Assembly (NCBI GenBank): GCA_021730635.1
Contig: JAJNNC010000011.1
Span: 186,001 to 250,000 of the forward strand
Origin: Catalimonadaceae bacterium JC749
GTDB taxonomy: Bacteria > Bacteroidota > Bacteroidia > Cytophagales > Cyclobacteriaceae
DNA length: 64,000 nucleotides
Direction: 5' to 3'
The notes under the pieces were generated by a model. That model made no database searches. It saw only the letters and a list, made by a program, of their open reading frames with translations, and was not told where the DNA came from. Each line of letters begins with the position of its first letter. The first letter of the stretch is position 1. Positions 33,907 through 42,424 of the stretch are shown one piece after another. Position numbers and translations under genes: made by a program.

Positions 33907-36900
33907 ATGCATAAAGTACTACAGTCTTATTTACGTAGATTAACTAACTTATCAAGCAACAATCGTTCGCTGTATTTGCCTCGTTTGGTGGCCCGGCAGT
34001 TTGTTGACTTACATAGTTTTGATTACCTCAACCATTTTCCTTCTTTCAAGATCATGGAGTGGCTCATGGGCGATGGAAATCATGACCTGGAAGAAGTACC
34101 GTCCCATTTGATCCCCCTATGTCCTCTGTCAGACAGCCGGCACGAGCAGAGCAACCAGATGAGTCTGCATCTGAGAAGACTGTCCCGGACAGAGAAATTT
34201 ATTGCCGAAGAACAGGGCTCCAAAGACTTATACATAGGCTGGCCTTTTGTCCGGGGAAAATTTAAAGATGGAACGCTGGTTCGTTGCCCATTGATGTTTT
34301 TTCCTGTGAACCTGGAGGAACAAGCAGTGCAACAGTCGGGTCAGCAGTGGGTGTTAACATTACGAAAAGAGGTACAGGTTTCTTTAAACAAAAGTTTCCT
34401 GCTGGCTTATGCTTATTATAATCAATTGCCTTTTGATGAAGCCCTGTCTGAACGAAATTTTGATGATTTTGATACGGATAGCCGGGTTTTCCGAACCTCT
34501 CTGTATCAGCTTTTTAAAGAAGGCTCCGTGCAGCTCAATTTTAACCAGGAGCTGTTTGTCGATAAGTTGCAGTCCTTTCAGGAGTTTACCAAATCCGAGC
34601 TAAAAGCCAGCGAAAAGGAAGGGGTTTTGAAGTTATATCCGGAGGCCGTGCTGGGAATTTTTCCTCAGGCAGGGTCTTACCTGGTGCCCGACTATATGAA
34701 ACTGATAGAACATCCTCAGATGCTGGATATAGAGGATTTCTTCCAGAAAAAGGCCTCTTCGGAAAAGCTGGTATTTTCCTCTTTACAGTCATTGAATGAG
34801 ACCTTTGCCGATCAGAAAAATTCTCAGTATCTGGAGTATGCCAGCCGTGTGAAAGAAGAACAGATCTTTACAGCTTTTCCTATGGATGCTCACCAGGAAA
34901 AGGCCTTACGATTGATCAAAAGAGGAAATTCTTTAGTGGTGCAAGGCCCTCCGGGTACCGGAAAATCCCAGCTGATTGCCAATCTGATAGGAGACAGCAT
35001 GGCGCATGGAAAAAGGGTATTGTTGGTCAGCCAGAAGAAAGCTGCCCTGGATGTGGTGTATGACCGGCTCAAACAAAAGGAGTTACACCCTTTTGTGGCC
35101 TTAGTGCATGATTTCAAAAATGACCGTAAGGCACTTTACGAACAATTAAAGAAGCAGGTGGATGCCTTGTACGAATACCAGGTCAAAAACAATAGCCTGG
35201 ATACCATCTACCTGGAGAGAAATTTTTTACAATATAGCCGGCGGATAGAGCAGATCTGCGAGGAGCTTGATGAATTTAAGGATGCCTTGTTTGATGAAAA
35301 GGAAGCAGGCGTTTCTGTAAAGGAATTATACCTGACTTGTGACATCAATCAGCCTTTTCTCAATGTAAAACAAGAATATCAACATTTTAAGATTCCCGAC
35401 CTTCAGCCCTTTGTGGACAAACTCAAAAGGTTTACCCACTATGCCCTGAAGTACGACAAAGAAAACTATCTGTTATGCGACCGCAAGTCATTCAACGGGT
35501 ATACGGCAGAGAACCTGAAATCCATGCGGAAAATACTGGGCGAAATCCCTGTCTTCAAACAAAAAATAGAGCAGGAGGTAGGCCAGATTTTTCAGGAGAA
35601 GTCTGATTATGTGACCTGTGAGAATCTTCAGCGGCGTACCGATGATATGGCTAAAATGCTTGAATACCTGCAGGAACCTCAGGCTTATGAAAACTTTCAG
35701 CATATGGCGGCCCTGCTGGAAAAAGAAGCAAACCCCTTATGGCTTTCTAACATTGAGCGTATCCTGATGGAGTGTTACCAGGGAGATGGTCCTGAAATTA
35801 CTTTGGACAATGAAGCGCTGGGAAAATTTCATCCTATGCTTCAGAAGGCAGAAGAAGCACGATCTGGTATTTTCCGTTGGATTTGGTGGAAATGGTTTTC
35901 CAAAGACAAAGCGTATGTGCATCAGATTTTGGAGGCAAACCAGCAAAAGCCTACCAAAAAAGGTTTCAGAGTATTAGCAGAAAAGATAGACAAACGCCTG
36001 AATCTGGAGCATAACCTGACCAAGTTGAGAGATCATGGCTGGCTAAAGGATGTGCCCACCAAAGAAACTTCGGAGCAGTATAACAAAGCGGTGATTCAGA
36101 ATTGGTTTTATCACCAGAAGCAAGCTTTACATGCCGCCTTGATCTTTAAATCGCTGCGGAATTTCAGTGAATACTTCCCTCTGAAAAAGATTTCTTTTGA
36201 CCAGTTGTGTCATAGGATAGAGAAACTCATCAGTATCTTAGACGAGATTCCGGATAAACACAAGGAGTGGCTGGTTTATCTGACACCCGCCCAGATCAGC
36301 AAGATCAACAAACAGGAACACAGCACCCAATACATACAGACATTGGATCGGGATTTCGATGGAATTTGTGATTTTGATACCCTCAAAGCGAATCTCACCA
36401 GCTATGAAAGTGATATTATTTATCGTTTGCTGGGGCATGAAGAAGACGTTTCAGAAAGCAGTGTGGAAGCCTTGTTTCAGAACAGTATCCGTCTGGCCTG
36501 GATTGACCATATCGAACTGAAATATCCCGTCTTGAGAATAGTTTCCTCTCTGCGCATCAGGGAGCTGGAAGAGGAGTTGCAGCGATACATTGAAGAAAAA
36601 CTGGCCATCAGCCATGAAATCCTGTTGATGAAAGTGCGGGAAAAGACCTATTACAATGTAGAATACAACCGCCTGAATAATATGGTGACCTACCGGGATT
36701 TGTATCACCAGATTAACAAAAAGAGAAAAATCTGGCCGCTGCGGAAACTGATAGGGACTTTTCAGAATGAGCTGTTCAACCTGATACCTTGCTGGATGGC
36801 TTCTCCCGAATCAGTTTCTGCCGTATTTCCCATGGATGATACGCCTATGTTTGATCTGGTCATCTTTGACGAGGCTTCCCAGTGTTTTGCCGAAAAAGGA

Positions 36901-38061
36901 ATTCCCGCTATGTACCGGGGACAGCAGGTAGTAATTGCCGGGGATAGCAAACAGCTGAGCCCGAATGATCTTTACCAGGCGCGGTGGGATCAGGAAGAAG
37001 AAGCGGAAAAGGTGGAAGATGCGCTGGCGCTGGAGGCTAACTCTTTGCTGGATTTGGCTTCCGGATATTTCATGACCGTATTCCTGAAAGGACACTACCG
37101 GAGCAAAACCCTCGATTTGATTGATTTTTCCAACCAGCTCTTCTATAGCGAACAGCTGCAAATGCTTCCTAATTATAATGATATTCAAAAAGGAGAACCG
37201 GCCATTCATTATCTCAAAGTGAACGGCATCTGGAAAAATAACACCAATGCGGAGGAGAGCCGAAGGGTAGTAGAACTGGTAGAAGAAATACTGGAAACAG
37301 CCCCGGATAAAAGTATAGGGATTATCACCTTTAATGCCCGGCAGCAGGAAAAAATTATGGATGACCTGGAGGAAATGGCGATCAGCAAACCATTTTCTAT
37401 TCCGGAAACCCTGTTTGTCAAGAATATTGAAAATGTACAGGGTGACGAGAAAGATATTATCATCTTTTCCACAGGGTATGCGCCGGACCATCAGGGCCGC
37501 CTGACCATGCAGTTTGGGAGTCTGAATATAGAAAAGGGAGAAAATCGCCTGAATGTGGCCATCACCCGGGCAAAAGAGAAAATTTATTTGGTGAGCAGCA
37601 TTGTACCAGAGCAACTGGATGTGGCTCAAACTAAAAATGAAGGCCCTAAATTACTGAAAAAATATTTGCAGTATGCCCTGGACGTTTCTCAGAAAAAATA
37701 CACACCCGTACTGCCTGTGCTGAACCAGCACCGGACGGAGTGGTTCCTGCAAAATAAAATCAGACATTGGTCCAAAGAAAACATGGAGGAGATCAAGCTC
37801 AAAAGAGAGCTGCCTTTCGCTGATTTGAGTGTCATTGCCAATGGTCAGCAGCCACCAGAGTATATTGGATTGATTAATACCGATGATGAACTGTATTACC
37901 AGAGTGAGTCGGCGAAAGACCGGCATGCCTATCACCAATTTACGTTGCGTGAGAAAAACTGGAAATTCAAAACGGTTTACAGTCGTCAGTTCTGGCAGAA
38001 TGAGGAAGGGGTGAAAGAGGAACTGGTACGTTTTGTAAAAACCAAAGGAGAACGATCCTGA
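33907..38061 (+). CDS. DUF4011-type SF1 helicase with degenerate Vsr-like nuclease tail
   Basis: A 1384-residue protein started at ATG 33907. The N-terminus (YLRRLTNLSSNNRSLYLPRL) reads as a DUF4011-like domain. Helicase motifs: Walker A VVQGPPGTGKSQ near 343-354, then about 620 residues of mostly helical insert, motif II VIFDEASQCF near 984-993, motif III IAGDSKQLSPND near 1012-1023, motif V NVQGDEKDIIIFSTGY near 1175-1190 and motif VI NVAITRAKEKIYLV near 1213-1226. The last 80 residues match the layout of the Vsr-like REase_MTES_1575 domain (ADLSV, then TDDELYYQSESAKDRHAYHQ and a final YSRQFW) but lack the second acidic residue. DUF4011-helicase-Vsr proteins have been reported as phage-defence candidates (Hhe). 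Its role here is inferred. Confidence 0.82.
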   Translation: MHKVLQSYLRRLTNLSSNNRSLYLPRLVARQFVDLHSFDYLNHFPSFKIMEWLMGDGNHDLEEVPSHLIPLCPLSDSRHEQSNQMSLHLRRLSRTEKFIAEEQGSKDLYIGWPFVRGKFKDGTLVRCPLMFFPVNLEEQAVQQSGQQWVLTLRKEVQVSLNKSFLLAYAYYNQLPFDEALSERNFDDFDTDSRVFRTSLYQLFKEGSVQLNFNQELFVDKLQSFQEFTKSELKASEKEGVLKLYPEAVLGIFPQAGSYLVPDYMKLIEHPQMLDIEDFFQKKASSEKLVFSSLQSLNETFADQKNSQYLEYASRVKEEQIFTAFPMDAHQEKALRLIKRGNSLVVQGPPGTGKSQLIANLIGDSMAHGKRVLLVSQKKAALDVVYDRLKQKELHPFVALVHDFKNDRKALYEQLKKQVDALYEYQVKNNSLDTIYLERNFLQYSRRIEQICEELDEFKDALFDEKEAGVSVKELYLTCDINQPFLNVKQEYQHFKIPDLQPFVDKLKRFTHYALKYDKENYLLCDRKSFNGYTAENLKSMRKILGEIPVFKQKIEQEVGQIFQEKSDYVTCENLQRRTDDMAKMLEYLQEPQAYENFQHMAALLEKEANPLWLSNIERILMECYQGDGPEITLDNEALGKFHPMLQKAEEARSGIFRWIWWKWFSKDKAYVHQILEANQQKPTKKGFRVLAEKIDKRLNLEHNLTKLRDHGWLKDVPTKETSEQYNKAVIQNWFYHQKQALHAALIFKSLRNFSEYFPLKKISFDQLCHRIEKLISILDEIPDKHKEWLVYLTPAQISKINKQEHSTQYIQTLDRDFDGICDFDTLKANLTSYESDIIYRLLGHEEDVSESSVEALFQNSIRLAWIDHIELKYPVLRIVSSLRIRELEEELQRYIEEKLAISHEILLMKVREKTYYNVEYNRLNNMVTYRDLYHQINKKRKIWPLRKLIGTFQNELFNLIPCWMASPESVSAVFPMDDTPMFDLVIFDEASQCFAEKGIPAMYRGQQVVIAGDSKQLSPNDLYQARWDQEEEAEKVEDALALEANSLLDLASGYFMTVFLKGHYRSKTLDLIDFSNQLFYSEQLQMLPNYNDIQKGEPAIHYLKVNGIWKNNTNAEESRRVVELVEEILETAPDKSIGIITFNARQQEKIMDDLEEMAISKPFSIPETLFVKNIENVQGDEKDIIIFSTGYAPDHQGRLTMQFGSLNIEKGENRLNVAITRAKEKIYLVSSIVPEQLDVAQTKNEGPKLLKKYLQYALDVSQKKYTPVLPVLNQHRTEWFLQNKIRHWSKENMEEIKLKRELPFADLSVIANGQQPPEYIGLINTDDELYYQSESAKDRHAYHQFTLREKNWKFKTVYSRQFWQNEEGVKEELVRFVKTKGERS

Positions 38062-38080
38062 GGGAGACCAGAGGGCGAAG

Positions 38081-38566
38081 CTATCTGACAAATTCCTGAA
38101 TCATGTTGGCCAGAGCCTCCAGGTAATGTTGGTCTGTAGCATCAAAAGCATCCAACTGGTCGCTGTCAATATCCAGCACCATCAGAACGATGCCGTTTTT
38201 CAACACAGGTACTACAATTTCTGAACGGGAAGCCGAACTACAGGCGATATGCCCTGGAAATTGATCCACATCCGGTACGATAATCGTGTGGCGTTTTTCA
38301 AAAGCAGCGCCACAGACACCCTTTCCCAGGCCAATACGGGTACAGGCAATGGGTCCCTGAAAAGGTCCGAGTATCAATTCATCCTCTTCGGCCAGGTAAA
38401 AGCCTACCCAGAAAAAGCCAAACGCTTGTTTGAGCGCTGCCGCTACATTGGCCAGGTTGGCTATCATATTATCTTCATCTTGTACCAAAGCCTCAATCTG
38501 AGGCAGTAAAGCCTGGTAGATTTGCGATTTTTCTTGCGTCTGGGGCAATTGAAGTTCTTCAGCCAT
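38081..38566 (-). CDS. msrC: Free methionine-(R)-sulfoxide reductase (GAF domain)
   Basis: A 161-residue single GAF-domain enzyme that reduces free methionine-R-sulfoxide in the cytoplasm. Seen: the three conserved cysteines C75 (ACTRIG), C85 (KGVCGAA) and C109 (HIACSSASRSEIVVP), spaced as in the Escherichia coli enzyme, plus FGFFWVGFYL near 49-58. The ATG at 38566 is preferred over an upstream GTG. The gene is convergent with the helicase gene, 19 bases away, and divergent from the protease gene. Confidence 0.93.
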   Translation of the reverse strand: MAEELQLPQTQEKSQIYQALLPQIEALVQDEDNMIANLANVAAALKQAFGFFWVGFYLAEEDELILGPFQGPIACTRIGLGKGVCGAAFEKRHTIIVPDVDQFPGHIACSSASRSEIVVPVLKNGIVLMVLDIDSDQLDAFDATDQHYLEALANMIQEFVR

Positions 38567-38672
38567 TGCTATTTTTTTTAAAAAAGTAAAACTTAGCACA
38601 TCCTGTCAAATCTATACGTTTTATAAAAAGATTTGTCTTTTTGTTGTAAAAAAGTATGAAAAAATAAAAACC

Positions 38673-40118
38673 ATGATCATGAAGAAATACTTGTTCGTCA
38701 TTCTGACTGGATTCATATCAGGCATAGGAGGCGCTTATACTTTTCATTGTTGGACCGTGCAACCCTTAGCCGCCAATTTTACTGTCGTATCAGATTCGGG
38801 AGTGGCAGAACAACCCATACAGTTAGCCCATTTTGACGAACCTCATAAAACAGGAGTCATCTCAGAGGATTTTGCAGAAGCTTCCCGTAAGAGCACTTCC
38901 AGTGTGGTTTATATAAAAACCGTTTCGGAGCAGCAATATGGCAGAAGAAGCTGGCTTGAAATGTTTTTTGAAGGACAAACCAGCCAGCAGGTAAGCAGTG
39001 GGTCAGGGGTTATCTTCACCCGCGATGGCTACATTGTCACTAATAGCCATGTGGTAAATGATGCGGATCAGATAGAGGTGGTACACCAGAAAAGAACGTA
39101 TGAGGCTACGATAGTAGGCACTGATCCGTCTACAGACCTGGCCGTCTTAAAAGTAGAGGCGAACAATTTGCCAGCTATTTCGCTGGGTAGCTCTCATGAT
39201 CTGGAAGTAGGGGCCTGGGTGCTGGCCGTAGGAAACCCCTTCAACCTGACTTCTACCGTTACAGCAGGGATTGTCAGTGCCAAAGGACGCGAAATCAACA
39301 TCTTAAAAAGCAACTTCCCCATTGAGTCCTTTATCCAGACTGACGCGGCGATTAATCCGGGCAACAGCGGGGGAGCCCTGGTAGATAAAAGCGGTAACCT
39401 GGTGGGTATCAATACCGCCATTCTGTCTCATACCGGATCGTATGCAGGCTACGGGTTTGCGGTGCCGGTAGATATCGTGAAAAAAGTGGTCAACGATATT
39501 ATTGAATATGGAGAAGTACAAAAAGCTTTCTTCGGAGCCGATGTCGTAGATCTGGACGCTAAAATTGCCCGGCAGTTGCAGGTGGATGAATTGGCAGGTG
39601 TGGTGCTGAGTTACTTGCAACGGGAAGGAGCCGCAGAAAAAGCCGGATTGCAGAAAGGGGATATTATTCTAAAAATTGATGGGGAAGTGGTTAACTCCCG
39701 AAGTGGCTTTGAAGAACTCATCAGCTACCACAGTCCGGGAGATAGGATCAATGTGACGTATAGTAGAAATAACAAGCTCAACCAGGTAACCTTAGAGCTT
39801 ACCAACCGGGAGGGGACCACCCAGCGGATTGTACGTGAAGTTTATAACTCTGAGATGTTAGGGGCTGACCTGGAAAAAGTATCCCGGGTAGAGGCCGACT
39901 TACTGAATATAGAGAGCGGTGTAAAAATTAATAAAGTGAAAAATGGGTTTCTCCGCCGTCTGGGCATAGAAGAAGGCTTTGTGGTGACTTCTATCAACCA
40001 GAAGATCATACAAACGCCTGCAGAGCTTGAACAGATACTGACCCGGGTGAAAGGGAGAGTCCGGATAGAAGGGGTTAACAGCAAAGGAGTCAAAGGATAT
40101 TATTCTTATTACTTTTAA
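38673..40118 (+). CDS. HtrA/DegQ-type periplasmic serine protease
   Basis: A 481-residue Do-type protease and chaperone that handles misfolded envelope proteins. Seen: an N-terminal membrane anchor or signal (FVILTGFISGIGGAYTF), the catalytic triad as His in VTNSHVVND (near 126), Asp in STDLAVLK (near 155) and Ser in NPGNSGGALVD (near 232), then two PDZ domains. The first has GVVLSYLQREGAAEKAGLQK near 309-328; the second, after 390, is less regular (GFLRRLGIEEGFVVTSINQ). ATG codons at 38673 and 38679 are both possible. It is monocistronic. Confidence 0.94.
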   Translation: MIMKKYLFVILTGFISGIGGAYTFHCWTVQPLAANFTVVSDSGVAEQPIQLAHFDEPHKTGVISEDFAEASRKSTSSVVYIKTVSEQQYGRRSWLEMFFEGQTSQQVSSGSGVIFTRDGYIVTNSHVVNDADQIEVVHQKRTYEATIVGTDPSTDLAVLKVEANNLPAISLGSSHDLEVGAWVLAVGNPFNLTSTVTAGIVSAKGREINILKSNFPIESFIQTDAAINPGNSGGALVDKSGNLVGINTAILSHTGSYAGYGFAVPVDIVKKVVNDIIEYGEVQKAFFGADVVDLDAKIARQLQVDELAGVVLSYLQREGAAEKAGLQKGDIILKIDGEVVNSRSGFEELISYHSPGDRINVTYSRNNKLNQVTLELTNREGTTQRIVREVYNSEMLGADLEKVSRVEADLLNIESGVKINKVKNGFLRRLGIEEGFVVTSINQKIIQTPAELEQILTRVKGRVRIEGVNSKGVKGYYSYYF

Positions 40119-40364
40119 AGGAAATGCTGAAAGGAGAAAAGAAAGCACTTGCCAAAGATACAAACAGAGCTTGTCGCTAGGGAAGTTTTGCAGCAAAGGT
40201 TGGTACTTTTTGAGATTTGATATCTCTACAAACAATCGTTTCATAAAGCAGTTGTAGTGGAAAGCCTGAGGGCTTTGCTTGAACAAAAATTAATCTCCAA
40301 AATTGACCATCTATTTAAACCAAGAGTTTTCAACGTTAAACCTTCATTTAAACAACTATCTGTT

Positions 40365-41714
40365 ATGAGAAAAACGCAATTATGGTTACATCCCAGGCTG
40401 GCAGGTTGGTATTTCTTCCTACTAGTCTTTGCCTTTACTTTACTGTCCTGTGGCGATTCTTCTTCTGTGAGCGAAACCGAAGAAACGGAAGGTAATCTCA
40501 CTGCCGCACCCGACAATGGCTCTATTACCCTGCCCGATGGTTTTGCCGCTACTATTGTAGCAGACGATTTGGGTGGTGCCCGGCATATTGTGGTGAATGA
40601 TAATGGGGATATCTATATCAAGATGAGAAATACCAAAAACGGAGGAGGCGTTGTCGCACTGCGGGATACTACAGGAGATGGACAGGCGGATATCAAAGAG
40701 TATTTTACAGAGTATGGAGGAACCGGTATTGGCCTATACAAGGGATATCTTTATTTTTCTTCGGATACCATTGTCTACAGGGTTCAGTTAAATGAAGGAG
40801 AACTGGTGCCTACTGGCGAGCCGGAAATCATTGTCAAAGATTTTTTGGTGCAGGGTCCTCATGAATCCAAGCCTATTACTTTTGATAATAGCGGCCATAT
40901 GTATGTCACGGTGGGAGCGCCTTCCAATGCCTGTCAGGAAAAAGACAGAACACCCGGCCTAGCAGGTCAGGATCCCTGTCCTGAACTGGAAAGACAAGCG
41001 GGTATCTGGCGCTTCGATGCTGAAAAGCCTAACCAGACACAGGTGGAGGATGGCTACCGGTATTCCACAGGTATCCGGAACGCAGTGGCTATTGAATGGA
41101 ACGACCAGGTGAATGAGCTGTATGCCCTGCAACACGGTCGTGACCAGCTGTCAACGCTCTGGCCGAAATACTTTAATGACTCACTCAGTGCTGAATTGCC
41201 GGCAGAGGAGTTCCTTCGGGTGACCGATGGATCGGACTTTGGCTGGCCTTACTGCTATTACGATCAGAACAAGGAAGCTAAGATTCTGGCACCCGAATAT
41301 GGGGGTAACGGAGAGGAAGTAGGGCGTTGTGAGAATGTAGATACTCCCATTATGAGTTTTCCGGCCCACTGGGCTCCCAACGGATTAGTTTTCTACAAAG
41401 GAAATCTGTTCCCGGAGAAATATCAAAATGGTGCATTTATCGCTTTTCATGGTTCCTGGAACCGGGCGCCCCTGGAGCAGAAAGGGTATCTGGTCGCTTT
41501 CGTTCCTTTCCAGAACGGCCAGCCTTCCGGCGATTATGAGCGATTTGCCGATCAGTTTGCCGGATCAGGTGAGGCAATCAATCAACCCAATGATGCTGAA
41601 TTCAGACCCATGGGTGTGGCTGTAGGGCCTGATGGTTCCCTGTATATCACTGATGATCAGAAGGGGCGTGTCTGGCGGGTGTTCTATGAAAATTCCCAGG
41701 TAGCCCAGCGATAA
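40365..41714 (+). CDS. PQQ-type sugar dehydrogenase lipoprotein
   Basis: A 449-residue protein with a lipoprotein signal ending TLLSCGDSS. The rest is a six-bladed propeller of the soluble glucose/sorbosone dehydrogenase family: GFAATIVADDLGGARHIVVN at the first blade, YVTVGAPSNACQEKDRTPG near 178-196, FDAEKPNQTQVEDGYRYSTG with the RN motif GIRNAVAIEW, LYALQHGRDQL near 249-259 and FGWPYCYYDQN near 292-302. Such enzymes oxidise sugars at the cell surface and pass electrons to cytochromes; whether this one binds PQQ is inferred. I start at ATG 40365, since an upstream GTG would bury the signal. A cytochrome c lipoprotein gene follows after a terminator-like hairpin. Confidence 0.88.
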   Translation: MRKTQLWLHPRLAGWYFFLLVFAFTLLSCGDSSSVSETEETEGNLTAAPDNGSITLPDGFAATIVADDLGGARHIVVNDNGDIYIKMRNTKNGGGVVALRDTTGDGQADIKEYFTEYGGTGIGLYKGYLYFSSDTIVYRVQLNEGELVPTGEPEIIVKDFLVQGPHESKPITFDNSGHMYVTVGAPSNACQEKDRTPGLAGQDPCPELERQAGIWRFDAEKPNQTQVEDGYRYSTGIRNAVAIEWNDQVNELYALQHGRDQLSTLWPKYFNDSLSAELPAEEFLRVTDGSDFGWPYCYYDQNKEAKILAPEYGGNGEEVGRCENVDTPIMSFPAHWAPNGLVFYKGNLFPEKYQNGAFIAFHGSWNRAPLEQKGYLVAFVPFQNGQPSGDYERFADQFAGSGEAINQPNDAEFRPMGVAVGPDGSLYITDDQKGRVWRVFYENSQVAQR

Positions 41715-41745
41715 ATTTTCCAGAAGAAATATAATTTTATTGGAT

Positions 41746-41780
41746 AAAGCCTAAAGTGATCTTAACTTTAGGCTTTCTTT
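41746..41780 (+). terminator. Hairpin terminator after the sugar dehydrogenase gene
   Basis: AAAGCCTAAAGT at 41746-41757 pairs perfectly with ACTTTAGGCTTT at 41765-41776 over a seven-base loop and is followed by CTTTATATC. It lies 38 bases before the cytochrome c start, so it may limit rather than block read-through. Confidence 0.8.
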
Positions 41781-41817
41781 ATATCATTTTTTAACTGTTT
41801 AATCGAACCTAACCAAG

Positions 41818-42327
41818 TTGAAAAGCCTATCCTTACTAGTATGGTGCAGTATGATGATACTGCTCATGAATTGTTCCGGTGGATCCGGCGACAGTTCTCA
41901 AGAAGCCGAGACGCAGAGCGAATCTACAGAAGCCCAGAGCGAACCGCAAGAACCCTCCCCTGCGTTGACCCAACAAATGGAAACCGGAAAAACTGTGTAT
42001 ACACAATACTGCCTGGCGTGTCATCAGGCCGATGGCAATGGCGTAAAAGGAGCGTTTCCTACCCTGCATCAGACGGAATATGTATTGGGGGATAAAACAG
42101 AGCTGATTACCATTATCATAAACGGGCTACAGGGCCCCATTGAAGTAAATGGAGAGCAGTACAATAATGTGATGCCTCAGCACAGTTTTTTAACGGATGA
42201 GCAGATTGCAGGTGTATTGACTTATGTCAGAAAGTCCTTTGGAAACGATGCGGAGGAAATTACCGCTGAAGAAGTAAAAGAAGTACGGGATGATGTAGCA
42301 GCGGACACTACGGGTACTTCTAATTAA
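41818..42327 (+). CDS. Monohaem cytochrome c lipoprotein
   Basis: A 169-residue protein whose best start is the TTG at 41818 (KSLSLLVWCSMMILLMNC), giving a lipoprotein signal with the lipid Cys at 19. After an acidic, Gln/Ser/Glu-rich linker comes a class I cytochrome c domain: haem site CLACHQADGNG near 68-78 and the sixth-ligand Met in NVMPQHSFLTDEQIAGVLTY near 117-136. The C-terminus is acidic. Its position next to the sugar dehydrogenase suggests it accepts electrons from that enzyme. Confidence 0.9.
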   Translation: MKSLSLLVWCSMMILLMNCSGGSGDSSQEAETQSESTEAQSEPQEPSPALTQQMETGKTVYTQYCLACHQADGNGVKGAFPTLHQTEYVLGDKTELITIIINGLQGPIEVNGEQYNNVMPQHSFLTDEQIAGVLTYVRKSFGNDAEEITAEEVKEVRDDVAADTTGTSN

Positions 42328-42424
42328 TTACTGTTGTTAGCAACGGCAGCACGTGGCAGTATTGTCCTTATCTGCCCGTGAAGTTTTAACAGAGATATGT
42401 ATCCTTACAGCAACCTAAGCCCCT

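Noticed and set aside
36811-37629. A 272-codon minus-strand open frame inside the helicase gene
   Set aside because: It lies fully antisense to helicase motifs II-VI, has no recognisable domain and mirrors the codon bias of the plus-strand gene.
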